Shown here: one piece after another, positions 40,332-53,300 of the stretch
How the letters are laid out: every line of letters starts with the position of its first letter
Position numbering within the stretch: position 1 is the stretch's first letter
Assembly (NCBI RefSeq): GCF_028372415.1
Contig: NC_092872.1
Span: 258,317,008-258,381,007 of the forward strand
Source: Notamacropus eugenii
Lineage: Eukaryota > Chordata > Mammalia > Diprotodontia > Macropodidae
Length of the DNA: 64,000 nt
Reading direction: 5' to 3'
Notes under the pieces: generated by a model
Told to the model about the DNA's origin: nothing
Seen by the model: the letters and a program-made list of their open reading frames with translations, nothing else
The model's database searches: none
Position numbers and translations under genes: made by a program

Positions 40332-43055
40332 CTGAAATCACAATCACAAGGACAGGTCATGACGGACCCCCAGTCCCAGTGTATCTCACTGCCTACAGCT
40401 AGGAGAGTGGGAAGCTCAAAGAGCTAGAGCCGAGAGGGGCCCTGGAAGTCATCGAGGGCAACCCTCTGGTTTTACAGCTGAGGAAACTGAGACCCAAAAA
40501 GATGAGGCACACAGCTCGTGTCTGAGGCAGGATTCAAACACTGCCCAGATCCTAGATGCCCAGTCATGGGCAAAACTCGAGCTCTCGGGGCCTCAGTTTC
40601 CACATCCGTAAAATGAGGGGCAGGTGCTTTAGATGACCTCGACGTCCTTTTCAACTATAAAATCCGTGATCTGGTGAATGTTAACAAATAGCAATGAAGA
40701 CCAACAGCCACTGGATGGCACCAGAATGCCAGGGTTGGAATCAGACTTGGGGCTTCAGTCACTACCCAAGAAGTTACCTCAGCCTGGAAACCCAAAGAAG
40801 CTCCTGTTCATATGCCAGAGCTGGTGACACATACACGTACATGAATACATATACACAAGCATACATATGTACATGCATACACATATACACATGCACAAGT
40901 ACACGCATACATAGATACACACATAATACAGATAAGGAATAAAAGATTGACTCCCCTAGGGTCACTCAGCTAGTAAGGAGCAAAGTCGATCAGGAAAGCA
41001 TTTAGTAAACTCCTACTACATACATCCCAGGATACAAAAAAAGGGAAAAGATGACTGCTGTTCCCAGAGCTTTGGACTGTAATCTAGCTCTTCGTGACTC
41101 AAAGACCATACTCGCTCCACTACACCAGGCCGCCTCTTGTGCTGAGGGAAAAGGCGAGCAACTTACTTGATGAAATCTTGTTGACAGGATTGGGGGACCC
41201 AGTCCGAGGTGCCCACTGGCCTTTGAGGGTCACACGCTCACTGGTCTCCATCTTTGCTGTGATGCTCGGTAGCTTCCCTGTTAATTTGAGGAGACACGGA
41301 CTAGGTCAGGGGACGTCAGAATCTCTAAGAGTCATTCTTGGGGCTGTCTGTGGGGGGAGGGGATTTGCCCCCACTTTGGAAACCCCCAGGATTTCTAATT
41401 CAGAGCAGAGTACTCGTGTGATCAAGCATGCCTTCCCAACGACCCACTGCCCAGGTCCTGACTCAGACTATGACTCACCAGGACAGGCAGGCAGGCTGCA
41501 GACTTGGACGGTCTCTGGCTTGTCACCCTCACACTGGCCCATGCTGTTATCACTGGTCTTGCAAACCACTTGGCGCTGCTGAATGCCTTCCCCACAGCTG
41601 GCTGAGCACTGTCCCCAAGCCAGGAAGGAGCGGTCACCCATGAGGGCCATGAAAGAAGAGAGAAGGAGAAGGAGAGGGAAGGAGTGCCAGTCACCAGAGC
41701 AGCCAGAGCCCAAGTTCGGAAAATGATGAGAATGTTAGGTCTCAATGTACCTTCCTTCCCCTTTCAGACTGTCTCCCATCTTCCCTGGTCCCATCCTGTA
41801 CATATCTAGTCTCCCCCAATAGACTGTGAGGTCCTTGAGGGCAGGAGCTACTTTGACCTTTCCCTGCTCCAAAAGCTTGATAGTTTCTGGGATACAGCAA
41901 CTTCTCAGCAACCACTCTAGACTCCAATTTATCCCCTAACTCCAGACCCAGCTCCCTTTTCCCCAGACCATATGATGTGCAACCTGGGCTTTGATAGAAC
42001 AAATTCCAAAGGGTTTGGAGAAAGGCTAGGTCAGCTCCAGGGATCTGAGCCCCTGCAGAGGAAGTCAGCCCAAGAGGGATGGGAAGCTCCCCAGTAAGAA
42101 ATTCTGAAGAAACAGAGTAATGATTCCTATCAGGAGCAGTACAGGGAGCTTCTGAAGAGAGCATGTGGCTACATAGGGTGCTCATCAGTGGCCATCTTGG
42201 AATATGAAAGACACATACAAGGGATGGAAGCCAAGGCAGGTACATGAGAATGACTACAAAAGCGAAGCATCTGAAACAACCAGGGGAGGAATTTTTTCCG
42301 ATCTTGATCATGCTCATTGGGAGACCTGGCGGGGTCTCCTTGTTTGAGAAGCAGGGTTCAGTGGAGGGAGAATGGAGATGAGGAAAAAGAGCCCTGGCCT
42401 TGGGAAGAGATTCAGCCAGAAGGAAATGATGGTCTCCACAGCAATATTCCTCTCCCACCCCACCATGGCCTTACTTACCAGTCCACCAAGCCCCAAGTCT
42501 TCCCTAGCACTTGAAGAGAGGCTCACCTGAGACCAGGCTCCTGTCCTCCACTGGGCTGGGCAAGGTACTCGGTGGCAGGGCCTCCGGGCCTCAGGACGAT
42601 CACCAGGGCAGGACTTAATGTGCACAGCCTGGCCAGTACCATTGTGCAGGGTCTGGAGGCACTGGACTGACCGAGTCTGCACCCCCAGCTTGCCACAGCT
42701 CCTGCTACAGGGACCCCACTCTTCAGCTACCCACCTTAGAGAGGAGAGAGAGAGAGAGCAGATAACCCAGTCAGGAAGGAATCACAAGGTGGGATGTGCT
42801 GCAACACCCTAGAGCAGAGATCATTTCACTTTTGTTCTCATATCTCCAATGCTGGCACAGTTCCTGGAACACAGTAGTTGCCTCATAAATGCTGATTGGT
42901 TGGATGACTGATTGATCACACTCCTCACTTCTATTCCAAAGAATTATGAGATGCAGTAAAAGAAATATCTGAAGATCTGGCTTTGTCACTTACAGGAGTC
43001 TACATTGACCCTGCTCAGCCTCTCCATCCCTAAGTGGCCTCATCTGGAAAATGAT

Positions 43056-43149
<94 letters not shown>

Positions 43150-46100
43150 AAGACACACAGACACACAGACACACAGAGACACAGAGATGGAGACAGACAG
43201 AGACAGAGAGACACAGAGACAGAGAGACAGACAGAGAGAGATGGAGAGACAGAGAGAGAGCCAGCCTTGGAGTCAGAAAACCGAGGTTAACGTTTCACCT
43301 CTGAGATGTACTGTCAGTGTGACCATGGACAAGTCACTGTCTTCTAACCAGGCCCCCAATAAGTAAGATTATAAAGTGGCATCACAGGGGATTATCTGCA
43401 TTGGTGGAGGGAGTTTCCTCACCAATGATACCACAGGCACAAAAGAGAAAGGGAGTGAAGCCTACCTAGCATAGATTTAGAAGGGTGTTAGGGAACTGGT
43501 CCCTTCAGCTCTCAGCAGTTTATAAGTATCTATAAAATGAGAGTTTAGATTAAGTGACCTTTGAGGTCCCATCCAGACTCGACATATTATGACCTATGTT
43601 CTGTCATTGACATCCAGGGTTTTGAGTAGGGGTATGTTTGTAAATGTTTAACAACCAGCTCTCCAAAAATATGCAGCATATTTTTAAGTTTAATTTGCAT
43701 TATCAACATTTCTCCCATCACCTTTTTGGAAGAGTCTAGACAATCAACAAGACAATAAATCAAGTCTTTATTTGTGGCTTTTGCTGATTTTTGAAGAGTA
43801 AATGCTCATATTGAAAATTTAACAATCAGCTTGTGCCAGTGAGAACCTGCCCCAGCACACCCCTGGTCCTAAGTGTTGAAAAGGGGCTACCCCCTTTTCC
43901 TCTAAGTTTCAAGTGCCTGGAGCTGAATGGCCTTTTTTCAAACTGAGTGCAGTCTAGACCTTGCCAGCTTTTTGGAAGCCCATCATCCTGATGAATGGAT
44001 CAGGCTGGGTGGAGGGAAGAGACAGAAGGTGTGGAAAGAGAGGAAAGCTCTGCCTTGGGGCTGGCACTCACGAGGGCTGGGCACACTCCTGCTGGCTGCA
44101 TCGTCTCCGAATGGGCTTGGGCTTCTTTTGGTGGTCGCAGAAGTGGCGGTGCACCATGCGATGGCCACTCCGCTGCCGGCAGCCATACTTAGTGTACTGG
44201 ACACCTGGAGCAGGCAGAGACAGGGTCAAGGGAAGGGGCTTCAGAAAGAGCCAAGGAGCCACTTCCCATGGGGTGTACCGTGGTCAGGAGGAAGCAAGTC
44301 AGGCTCTCCCCTGCTGCCAGGCTCATGGGCACAAGACAGTGCCAGGCACAAGATAGTGCAGGGCACAATTAATTCATTCTCACCCCATTCAATGACCGCT
44401 AGTCAGGTGGTTCCCTAGTGACCTGATGTCCCAGGGTAGGGGAGTGAGTGGGCCCCAAGAGAACTACCATGCAAATCCTGGCAGCTTTACTCTGTGTGTG
44501 ACCTTGGGCAAGTCACAGAGACCTGGGGCCTCAGTTTCCTCAGCTGTAAAATGGGTAGGCTTAACTCAGATGATCTCCCAGGTCCTTCCTGCCCTTCACC
44601 TGTAAGATGCTACCTGGTGCCACCTCCCCCTGATCCAAACCCAGTTCCCAGACAGAGAACACTTTGCTTTGCCTCTCACTCTGCTGCCTGGACCCCTGAC
44701 TTGTCTACACTGTGCCCCAGCACAAAGCTCTGCACATAGTGGGTCTTGTGTGGCTTGACTGAATAGCAGACGCACCTCCTCCGCAGGTTTTCGAGCATGG
44801 GGACCAGCTCTTGAGGGCCCACTCGTAGGACTCAGTCTCTTCCAGGAGCACATTATTGTTCCCTATGAGGGGAAGCAGGTCCTCGTGGATGACATACTTG
44901 TATATCAGGCTGCTCCTGGAGTCGCTGTCCCCTTGGGAGACGACCTAGGGTTGGGAGGTGTTGCAAGGGGTAGTGTGGAGACCGCTGGACTTGGAGGCAG
45001 GAGACCTGAGATCGAGTCCCAGCTCTGCCACTCACTAGCTGGGTGACCTTGGGCAAGTCACAGCACTTCTCTGGGCCTCAGTTTCCCCATCTGTAAAATG
45101 GTGATGATAACACTCGCACTACCTACCTCACTGACTTATTGTGAGGGGTCTGGGGAGGGGGTACTGGGACCCCTCCCTCTGCCAGCCCTCAACCAAAACA
45201 GATCCCCTCCCTCTGGCCCTGTGTGTGGCCCCCAACCAGATCTGGGGTGGGGAAAAGCACTGGAAATGGGCTCAGCACACCAGGGCTTTACATCCAGCTT
45301 TGCCACCTGCTAACTCTGGACAGTCAGTCCCCCACCCCAGTATGTTAGATGGAGAGGTGACACTACGTCCTCAGAAGTCCCCTGCAGCTCTGACATTCTA
45401 TGTTCTAAGGTTTCTTTCAGCTTTGCTGTTCTCTCTTCTAAGTTCTAAGTGACCTAGCTCTGATATTCTGCTTCCTAAGATCTCTTCCAGCTCTAACATT
45501 CTATGTTCTAAGGTCTCTTTCTGCTCTGGTATTCTGTGTTCTAAGTTCTAGGTTTCCTTCCAGCTCTGACATTCAGTGTTCTAAAGTTCCCTCCAGCTCT
45601 CATGGTTTATGCTCTAAGGTCCTTTCCAACTCTGACATCCTATGCTCCAAAGTCCCTTCTGGCTCTGACATTCCATGTTCTAAGATCAGTCACTACAGTT
45701 CTGTGTTTTAAGGTCTATTCCAGTTCTGATATTTGGAGAGTTTGTGAGTCAATGACAGTCCAGGTCTCCCTCACCCTTACCTTTTGTCCATGCTTTCTGT
45801 TGTGAAGAGTCAGAGAATCATTTCCCCCCTTCTCTCTGACCCTTAGAGTTAGAACTGGGATGGACTTAAGAGGTTATTTAATCCAAATGCCTTATTTTAT
45901 GTAAAAGGAAACAAGCCCACGGAGGGAACATGAATACTCCAAGGTCACCATGCTAGTAAGTGGCAAAGCTGGGCCTGGAAGCAGGGCCACTGATGTCTGT
46001 CTGTTTAAATAGCAGATCCAGAGGTCTCTGGCCACAGGTTGGGATCACTGAGGTCCACAGTGAGATAAAAGGGGCTCCAGCCTCCTCCCAGACATCAGTG

Positions 46101-47307
46101 ACACACAAATTGGCAGGTTTCTTGTGTGTCCTCCTGCGTTTGTAACCATCCTTCCAACTGGCTTGAGGAAAAAAGGGCAGGGGCAGGGTGGGGCAGAAGG
46201 ATGGATGGAAGGGAAAAGGGGACACCCAGAATGCAGAAAGTCATCTTGTGGCCTGCTGCTTGGCCTTCCCAATGCAGGGATTCCTTGTGGCCAGGATCAG
46301 GTGCTCTGACAAGCCTCCTGGCTCTTGGCCCAGTGGGTGGTGGAAGGCAGGGATGGGGGGAAGAGTTAGCAGGGCATCTAAGGGGACTCACCAGGACAGT
46401 GATGGCTTCAGGCAGAGGGCCGCTGGTCTTCAGAGCTTCTTTTGAGCCCTCCACACTGTACTCCCATTCCAAGCCCATTTCAATGAAGGTTCTATTCTCA
46501 ACCTCTTTGCCCTTGGGATTAAGGATAAAGTTCCCAGTGACCTTATTCTTGACCGCTGTGGGGGATGGAAGGTTACTGGCTTAGTTTCATTCAAAGAACA
46601 TTCATTAAGAACCTACTAAGTGTCAGATCTGCTGGGCGCTGGGGATATAGTGGCCCAACCAAAATGGCCCCCATCCTGACAAAGCTCCAGTTCTCCCACA
46701 AGCTCCTAGAGAAGTGAACGGGGGGGGAGGGGGCGGTCAGGAAGGGCTCCACTAGGAGGTGGCCACCACGTTGAACCTTGGAGAAGACAGGAGGGAAGAG
46801 ACTGCTGTGACGAGTGAGACATTCACTCTAGCTGTCCCACTTACTTTGGGTGAAAACTTTGGGCAAGCCACTCTCCTCCCTCTCAGCTCTCACATCACTA
46901 AAATGTGAATAATAATCTCCATGCCAACCACTCATCCTATGAAACCTCTCCTGATTCCCCCAATGACAAGGGCCTCCTCCCAAACTAGCCTGGATCGAAC
47001 GATTTTGTATGTATGTGCATCTATATGTATATATGTGCATCTATAGGTATACATGTGTATCTATAGGTATAGATACACATTATATAATATATATTACATA
47101 GAGAGAGCCAAAAGTTTTAGTGAAGTTTTAAGATTTAGTAAGCTTTAACAAGATTAAAATTGTGCTAGGACCTTTGGATTATTTTGTGTGTATATGTGTG
47201 TACACACACACACACACACACACATACACACACACATACCTACACAAGTGGATATATGTATAGAGAGATTTATCAATATTATATTTGTGTTTTATATATA
47301 AACCTAT

Positions 47308-47355
<48 letters not shown>

Positions 47356-50300
47356 CTCTTTATTGTCTCCCCCATTAGAATGTGAGCTGTGATTCATTCT
47401 TGTGTAACCACCCAGCATAGTACCTGGAACACAGTAGGTGCTTTAAAATACTGGCTCATTAATTGATGGTGAATAGAGTTGGCCTCAAAGCCAAAAAAAA
47501 AGCCTTGGGTTCAAGTCTCCCCTCTGACATACACTGACTGTGTGACCCTGTGCAAATCACTTAACCTTTTAACAGCAACTCAAGTTGTAGAGAAGTTGAT
47601 CTGCATTGGTAGAGGGAATTTCCTCACCTGAGAATTCCCTGTACCAATGAAATCATAGGGTCAGTCCCTCTCCCTACCGCCTACTTCACGGTCAAAAGCT
47701 CTATATGAACTCAGAGTAAAGTATTATAGTGATATGGATCATGGATAGAGCATCAGGCCTGGACTCAGGAAGATGAGTTTAAATCCAGCCTCAGACATTT
47801 ACTAGCTGTGGGACCTTGGGTAAGTCACTTAACCTTCATTTGTCTAAGTTTCCTCATCTGTAAAATGGGGACGATAACAGCACCAACCTCTTGGAGTTGT
47901 TGTGAGTCAAACAAGATCATTGTAAAGCACGTAGGATAGTGTCTGGTAGGTACCATATAACTATTAGCTATTATTATGACTAGTTATCATTACTGTCATT
48001 ACCAATGGTCTGGGGCTCCTTCTCCAGTTCTTCGATCTGAATGTGCCTGGCTCCAGCTGGGATGTGGAAAAGTTTAAGCGAACCTGAATGGATGAAGACA
48101 ACAGGGGAGATGTAATTACTCCTTCTATGGGGAGGACCCCAATCATGTGCCATTGAAGGAATACAGACATGATGCGTTAGCTCCATAGGGAAAGGAGAAT
48201 GATGGGGAGGCACCCAGTAGGCATCTGCACAGGGCAGAAGGGGAAGGGCCAAGCAGGAAGGCAGAAGAGGGTGGAGAACTGAGATAGGAGCATAGAACTG
48301 CACTGGCTGCCATTCTGGGTCCTGCCTCTAACATCCCATGGGATCTCTGGCCTGTCCATTCCCCTCTCTGGGTCTCAGTTTCCTCATCTGTATAATGAGG
48401 GAGTCAGACTCAGTCATCTCTGGAGTCCCTTCTGTGATCTCTATTCCAGCACAAATCATTCCTATCAGCCCAGTTTCTAGTACATAGAGGCTGGAAGAAT
48501 GGGTATGCAGGATCTGAAACTTGGGAATCTCAAAGACCTGAAGGGCCCTTGATTTTCTCCTCTTTCACTGACCACTTTCCTCCATTGCCTTGCTCAGTAC
48601 AACTGCCCCCTCTGTCCCTTCAGAGTCACCAGCAAAGCTCACCTGGCTGCTTGGGGGACTTGGCCAGGGTTCCCTTCACCGTCCGGCAGTGAGAATTGTC
48701 CCCTCCACACACACCACACTTGTCATCCTGCTTCATGGACCCGACCTCCTTGTCACACCCAACAGGCTGTTGGCAAAGGTAGAGTCAGCAGCAACCAGGG
48801 CGGCATTTGGAACTCACATCTTTCTCGGTCCCCGGAATCTGGGATTCTGGATGCTGAGATCATTTCTAATCACCAAGTGTCCAGTGACTAGCAAGTGGAC
48901 ACGCTCCCATAGGAGATGAATACCCCTCTCCACTCCACACCCAAGGCATGCCTTTCTCAAAGTCCAGGGGGAGGCAGCCACATGGTTTGATATGGAAGTG
49001 AACTGATTATTTTAGCTTTACTGATCTCACAGGGTTGTAGGGGAAAGTGCTATGAGACTTACACCAAGTATGATAGAAATGTGATTCAAGGGATATGTTG
49101 ATAAATTTTTAACAACCGACTCTTCAGGAGGACACACTTTTCAGTTAATTATTTGAGTTCATTATTAACATTTTCTCTGTCACTTCCTTAAAATCTAGAC
49201 AATCAACAAAACCGTAAACCGGGCCCTAGTTTGTGGTGTTTGCTGATTTCCCAGGTGTAAGTATTTACAATGAAAATTTCACCATTGGCTCTCCCAAGCC
49301 TGGGTGAGCTGGCTCCAGCACCCTCCTTATCAGCCCCCCTTTCAACTTCTTCTTATGTATTGTCTATTCACCTTAGATTGTAAGCACCTTGAGGGCAGGA
49401 ACTGTCTTATACCTTCTTTTTTTATCCCTAGCACTTAGTACGCTACCTGGCACATGGAAGACACATAATAAATGTTTTTTGACCATTATTGATTCAAAAT
49501 AATAACTATAAACATTGAGGGACACAGTAGTAAATGAGTGATCTCATCCTTCCGCAGTATAGACAGGAACCTTTCCTCACTTTCTCATAGAAGAGGAATC
49601 GGGAGGGACCTTAGAGGCAGCCATATCCAGCACCTTCATTTTACTCAGAAGGAAAACTCGAGTCTACAGAGTTTAGATTGTTTGTCCAAGGTATTTAGTG
49701 GCAAAGCAGAGATTCAAACCCAAGCCCGCTGCTCTTTCTACCGCTTCATCCTGAGTAACAGGTGTTTGTGTCCTCCTCTAAATTCTCCTTGGGAATCTAC
49801 CCAATGAGAATGCCAAAGGGGCTTCCCATTACATGGACATCTATATAGCACACAGACCTTCCAATGGTCATCCCTCCTTCTTTTTATGTGAGTGACTCCC
49901 TTCATTTCTAGGCCTACAACCCTTGTGACACCTTCTGCCTCGAATTACTCCAAGATCAAGACTGACATTACCCAGCTCCTTCATTAGCATACTCACTCGA
50001 CATTCAATGGACAAGCTCCAACATCAAGCATCAACACTTAGGTTATGATTACAGACATTTAAGTCCTGTGTGATTCTTAGAACCCAGAACCACAGAATTT
50101 GAGAGTTAGAAGGGCCTTCCACAGTCATCTAGCACAACCTACAACCTACCTGTTGTTCAACCCTGGGCTCCCTTCTCTTTTTTGTTTTTCTATCACAGTT
50201 ATTTCTCAATATGCTTTTCCCAGACCAACCACTACCCAGTATGCCTGGCTTTATAACAAAGAAAACAGGTAAGCAAAACCACCTGACCCAGTCCCCAATC

Positions 50301-53300
50301 TAATAGTACAAGTAACATTCCATATTCATAATCCCCCACCTCTCCAAGGAAAGGAGAGAAATGCATCTCATTCTCATCTCATCTCTGGGGCTATAATTCT
50401 TCCACCCCACTCTTTCATCCCTTGATTGCACCATTAAGGCAAAGGCAGATGGAGAACTAGGGGCCACTTTTCTGTCATGGCTGCCATGGCTTAAGAATGA
50501 ATTGATCAGCAAGTGGCCAACAGATTGATGATAAGCCCTCCAAACTCAACCAGTGTGGTCCTTGCCCCGTATCAGATAGCATTGGATATAAGAGGGTGCT
50601 AGGGACCAGACTTTCCATTTCATTAGAAATGTACTAGAAATAGTGCTGGTAGGGATCATTTCATCCTTTGTCCTTGTATTTCCAGGGCCTGGCTCATAGC
50701 AGGTACTTAATAAACACCAGTTGATTGATTGGTTAGTTGACTTACATCATGGTTGTTGTTGTTCTATCATGTCCAACTTTTTGTGACCTCATTTGAGATT
50801 TTCTTGGCAAAGATACTGGAATGGTTTGCCATTTCTTCTCCAGTTCATTTTACAGATGAGAAAATTGAGGCAAACAGGATTAAATGACTTGCCCAGGGTC
50901 GTACAGCTAGTAAATGTCTGAGGCCAGATTTTAACTTTCTGGCTCTAGGCCTGGTGCTCTATCTACTGCACTACCTAGCTGCCCCTACTTCATGGCAGAA
51001 CTTGACAAAGTTTGGGTTATGCTCTGCTCACCAAAGCCTTTTAAAAACCAGGTTCACTTCCATACCACATGGGAGTAGGATTTTGTGGAAAGCAACAGCA
51101 AGAATTTAATTAAATTTAATGCTTCCTATTACTCTAGGGCTCTATGGTTTACAAAACACCTTCTTCACAAATGTGTCTCAAGGTAAGGTGTGCATTATGA
51201 TGTTCATTCCACAGAGAAGGAAATAAGGGCTCAATGAGCTTAAACCACTTGGTTTAGGGTCTAAGCTCCCTAAAAGCAGAGATCATCAATCAATTATCCA
51301 ATCAATAAGCATTTTGCTTTCAAAAACCTTCCTGTTATCAGAATTAGGGACCCTGTACTCATCAGTGCACTGGACTGGAAGTCAAATGCCCTCCTACCTT
51401 TGTCATTAACTCACTTGGGTGACCTTAGGTAAGTCACTTGATCTCTAAAATTCTATGTTCATTTCCTGTACCCCTACCTTCTTATATGTCAAGGATTAAA
51501 GGATTCATGAGATCATGAGTGTGAATGTTTCCTCCCTCCACTATGCAGATCACAACCCTGGCATGCTTTAAGAGGTCATTGTCACAAGTTCAATGGTGGT
51601 TGAAAAAAGACATGACAAAAAAGAGTTATGTAACTCTGGCCCTGGTGAGTAGCCTCCCTGCAGTGAGTCAGGCTGGTCATCAGAGGAAAAACATTAATCC
51701 TTCTCCAGACCATCCTAGAAGGCCTGACAGGCCTCTGGAGGACCCTAGTCATCTCTATCCAACAACAAGGTATCCAAAGAGGACTAGTATTCAGGATGCC
51801 CATCAAACAGGCCTCTCCATCCAGGCAAAGTAAGGGTCTGGTCCCAAGTAAGAGTACCTACCACACACTCTCCTCGGGCACATACACTGTAAGGGTCCCT
51901 GTAGCTGCACCTGGTACCATCATGGACGACTTGGTTCATAAACACCACATCCCCAGTGTCTTCAGACTGGCAAATCAATTCACATTTCTGGGCCTCTGCC
52001 AGAAGAGGACACATACAATTAGAAAACACAACAAGGTTTCCAGGATGTTTTCCAGGAGATCAGTAATGAAGAGTGGACTGTCCCCATTTGAAAGAGGAGG
52101 TAACTGGGGCATGGAGACATCAAGGGGTTTACCTGAGAAAACACAGCTAGGATATGCTAGAGGTGAGTTCTCCTGATTCCAAGTTCAGGATTCATTCTAC
52201 TACACCTCTCTAGCCAGTAATCATCATTCAACAAGCATTTATTGAGTAGCACCCATGTGCCAGGCCAGTGAGAGGGTAAGTGATTTGTCCAAGGACAGAG
52301 GGGTAGTGACAGAGGAGAGATTACAACCCAGATCTTTAGACTGCATATTCAAGTGCTCTTGTTCATTGTTCAGTTCTATCTCTCCTGATATGGGACTAGA
52401 AATGATTTTGGAGGTTATCAGATCCAAATCCCTCATTTTAGAGATGAGGAAACTGGGGGCCAGAGAGGCCCAAGGGTTAGGACATTCGGATTCTTGACTG
52501 GGCCCTGCCACTGTGGGACCTGGATTGAGTCCATTCCCCTCTATTTATTCCCCCTCAGTTTCCTTTTCTGTAAAATAAGACAGTTGGATTCAATGATTTC
52601 TAACACCCTTTTTTAGCTGTAACATTCTTATAAGCCCATGATCCTATGGTTTTTTCTTAGCTTCAGGGACCAAACAACTCTGTCTCATTCCTGTGCCTAC
52701 TGTGCCTTCAGTAGCCAAGATGGAGACTCCTCCAAAAAAAAATAATAGCTCACATGTCTGTAGCATTTACAAGGTTTGCAAAGACCTTTCACAACCCACC
52801 AAGACTTTCTGTGTTCTCAGAGAAGTTACACAAGTTAGGAGTAGGTGTCACCAAGGGGTCCCAGACAAATTCCTGGAATTAATGATATTGTAGACGAAAG
52901 AAAGATGGACAACCACGTGTTACCTACGTGAGCTCGGGTAGTCATTTCCCTTTATTTTCACATTTATAAAATGGGGGCAGGAGGAATGAAGTATTTTCTA
53001 AATTCTATGATCTCTGGTCTTAGACTGTTTTTAATGTTCTTCCTTCCCCAGATCAAAATTCTCCCTTAACTTTTTCCTCCCACACACCTTTAGCCCTTCC
53101 CTCAACCCCTGACCTTGAACTTTGGCCATAACTATCAGACAGGTGGCACCACACACAGATCCAGGATTTGGCACAGAAATGAGTCATGATCACACAGCTT
53201 AGACATGGACCAATCAATAAATGTAATAAATGCACAAGACTCTGAGGCAAGATCTGGCTTTGAGTCCTGCCTCTCCTAAAACCCATGGGCCTTTCTAGCC

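Noticed and set aside
41742-42458. 238-residue open frame on - between two ADAMTS14 exons
   Set aside because: It lies wholly in the intron between the 42527-42734 and 41479-41608 exons, which join perfectly without it.
45374-45735. CRISPR-like regular repeats
   Set aside because: Repeats are contiguous and diverged, without spacers, in a vertebrate genome; they match a SINE tail.
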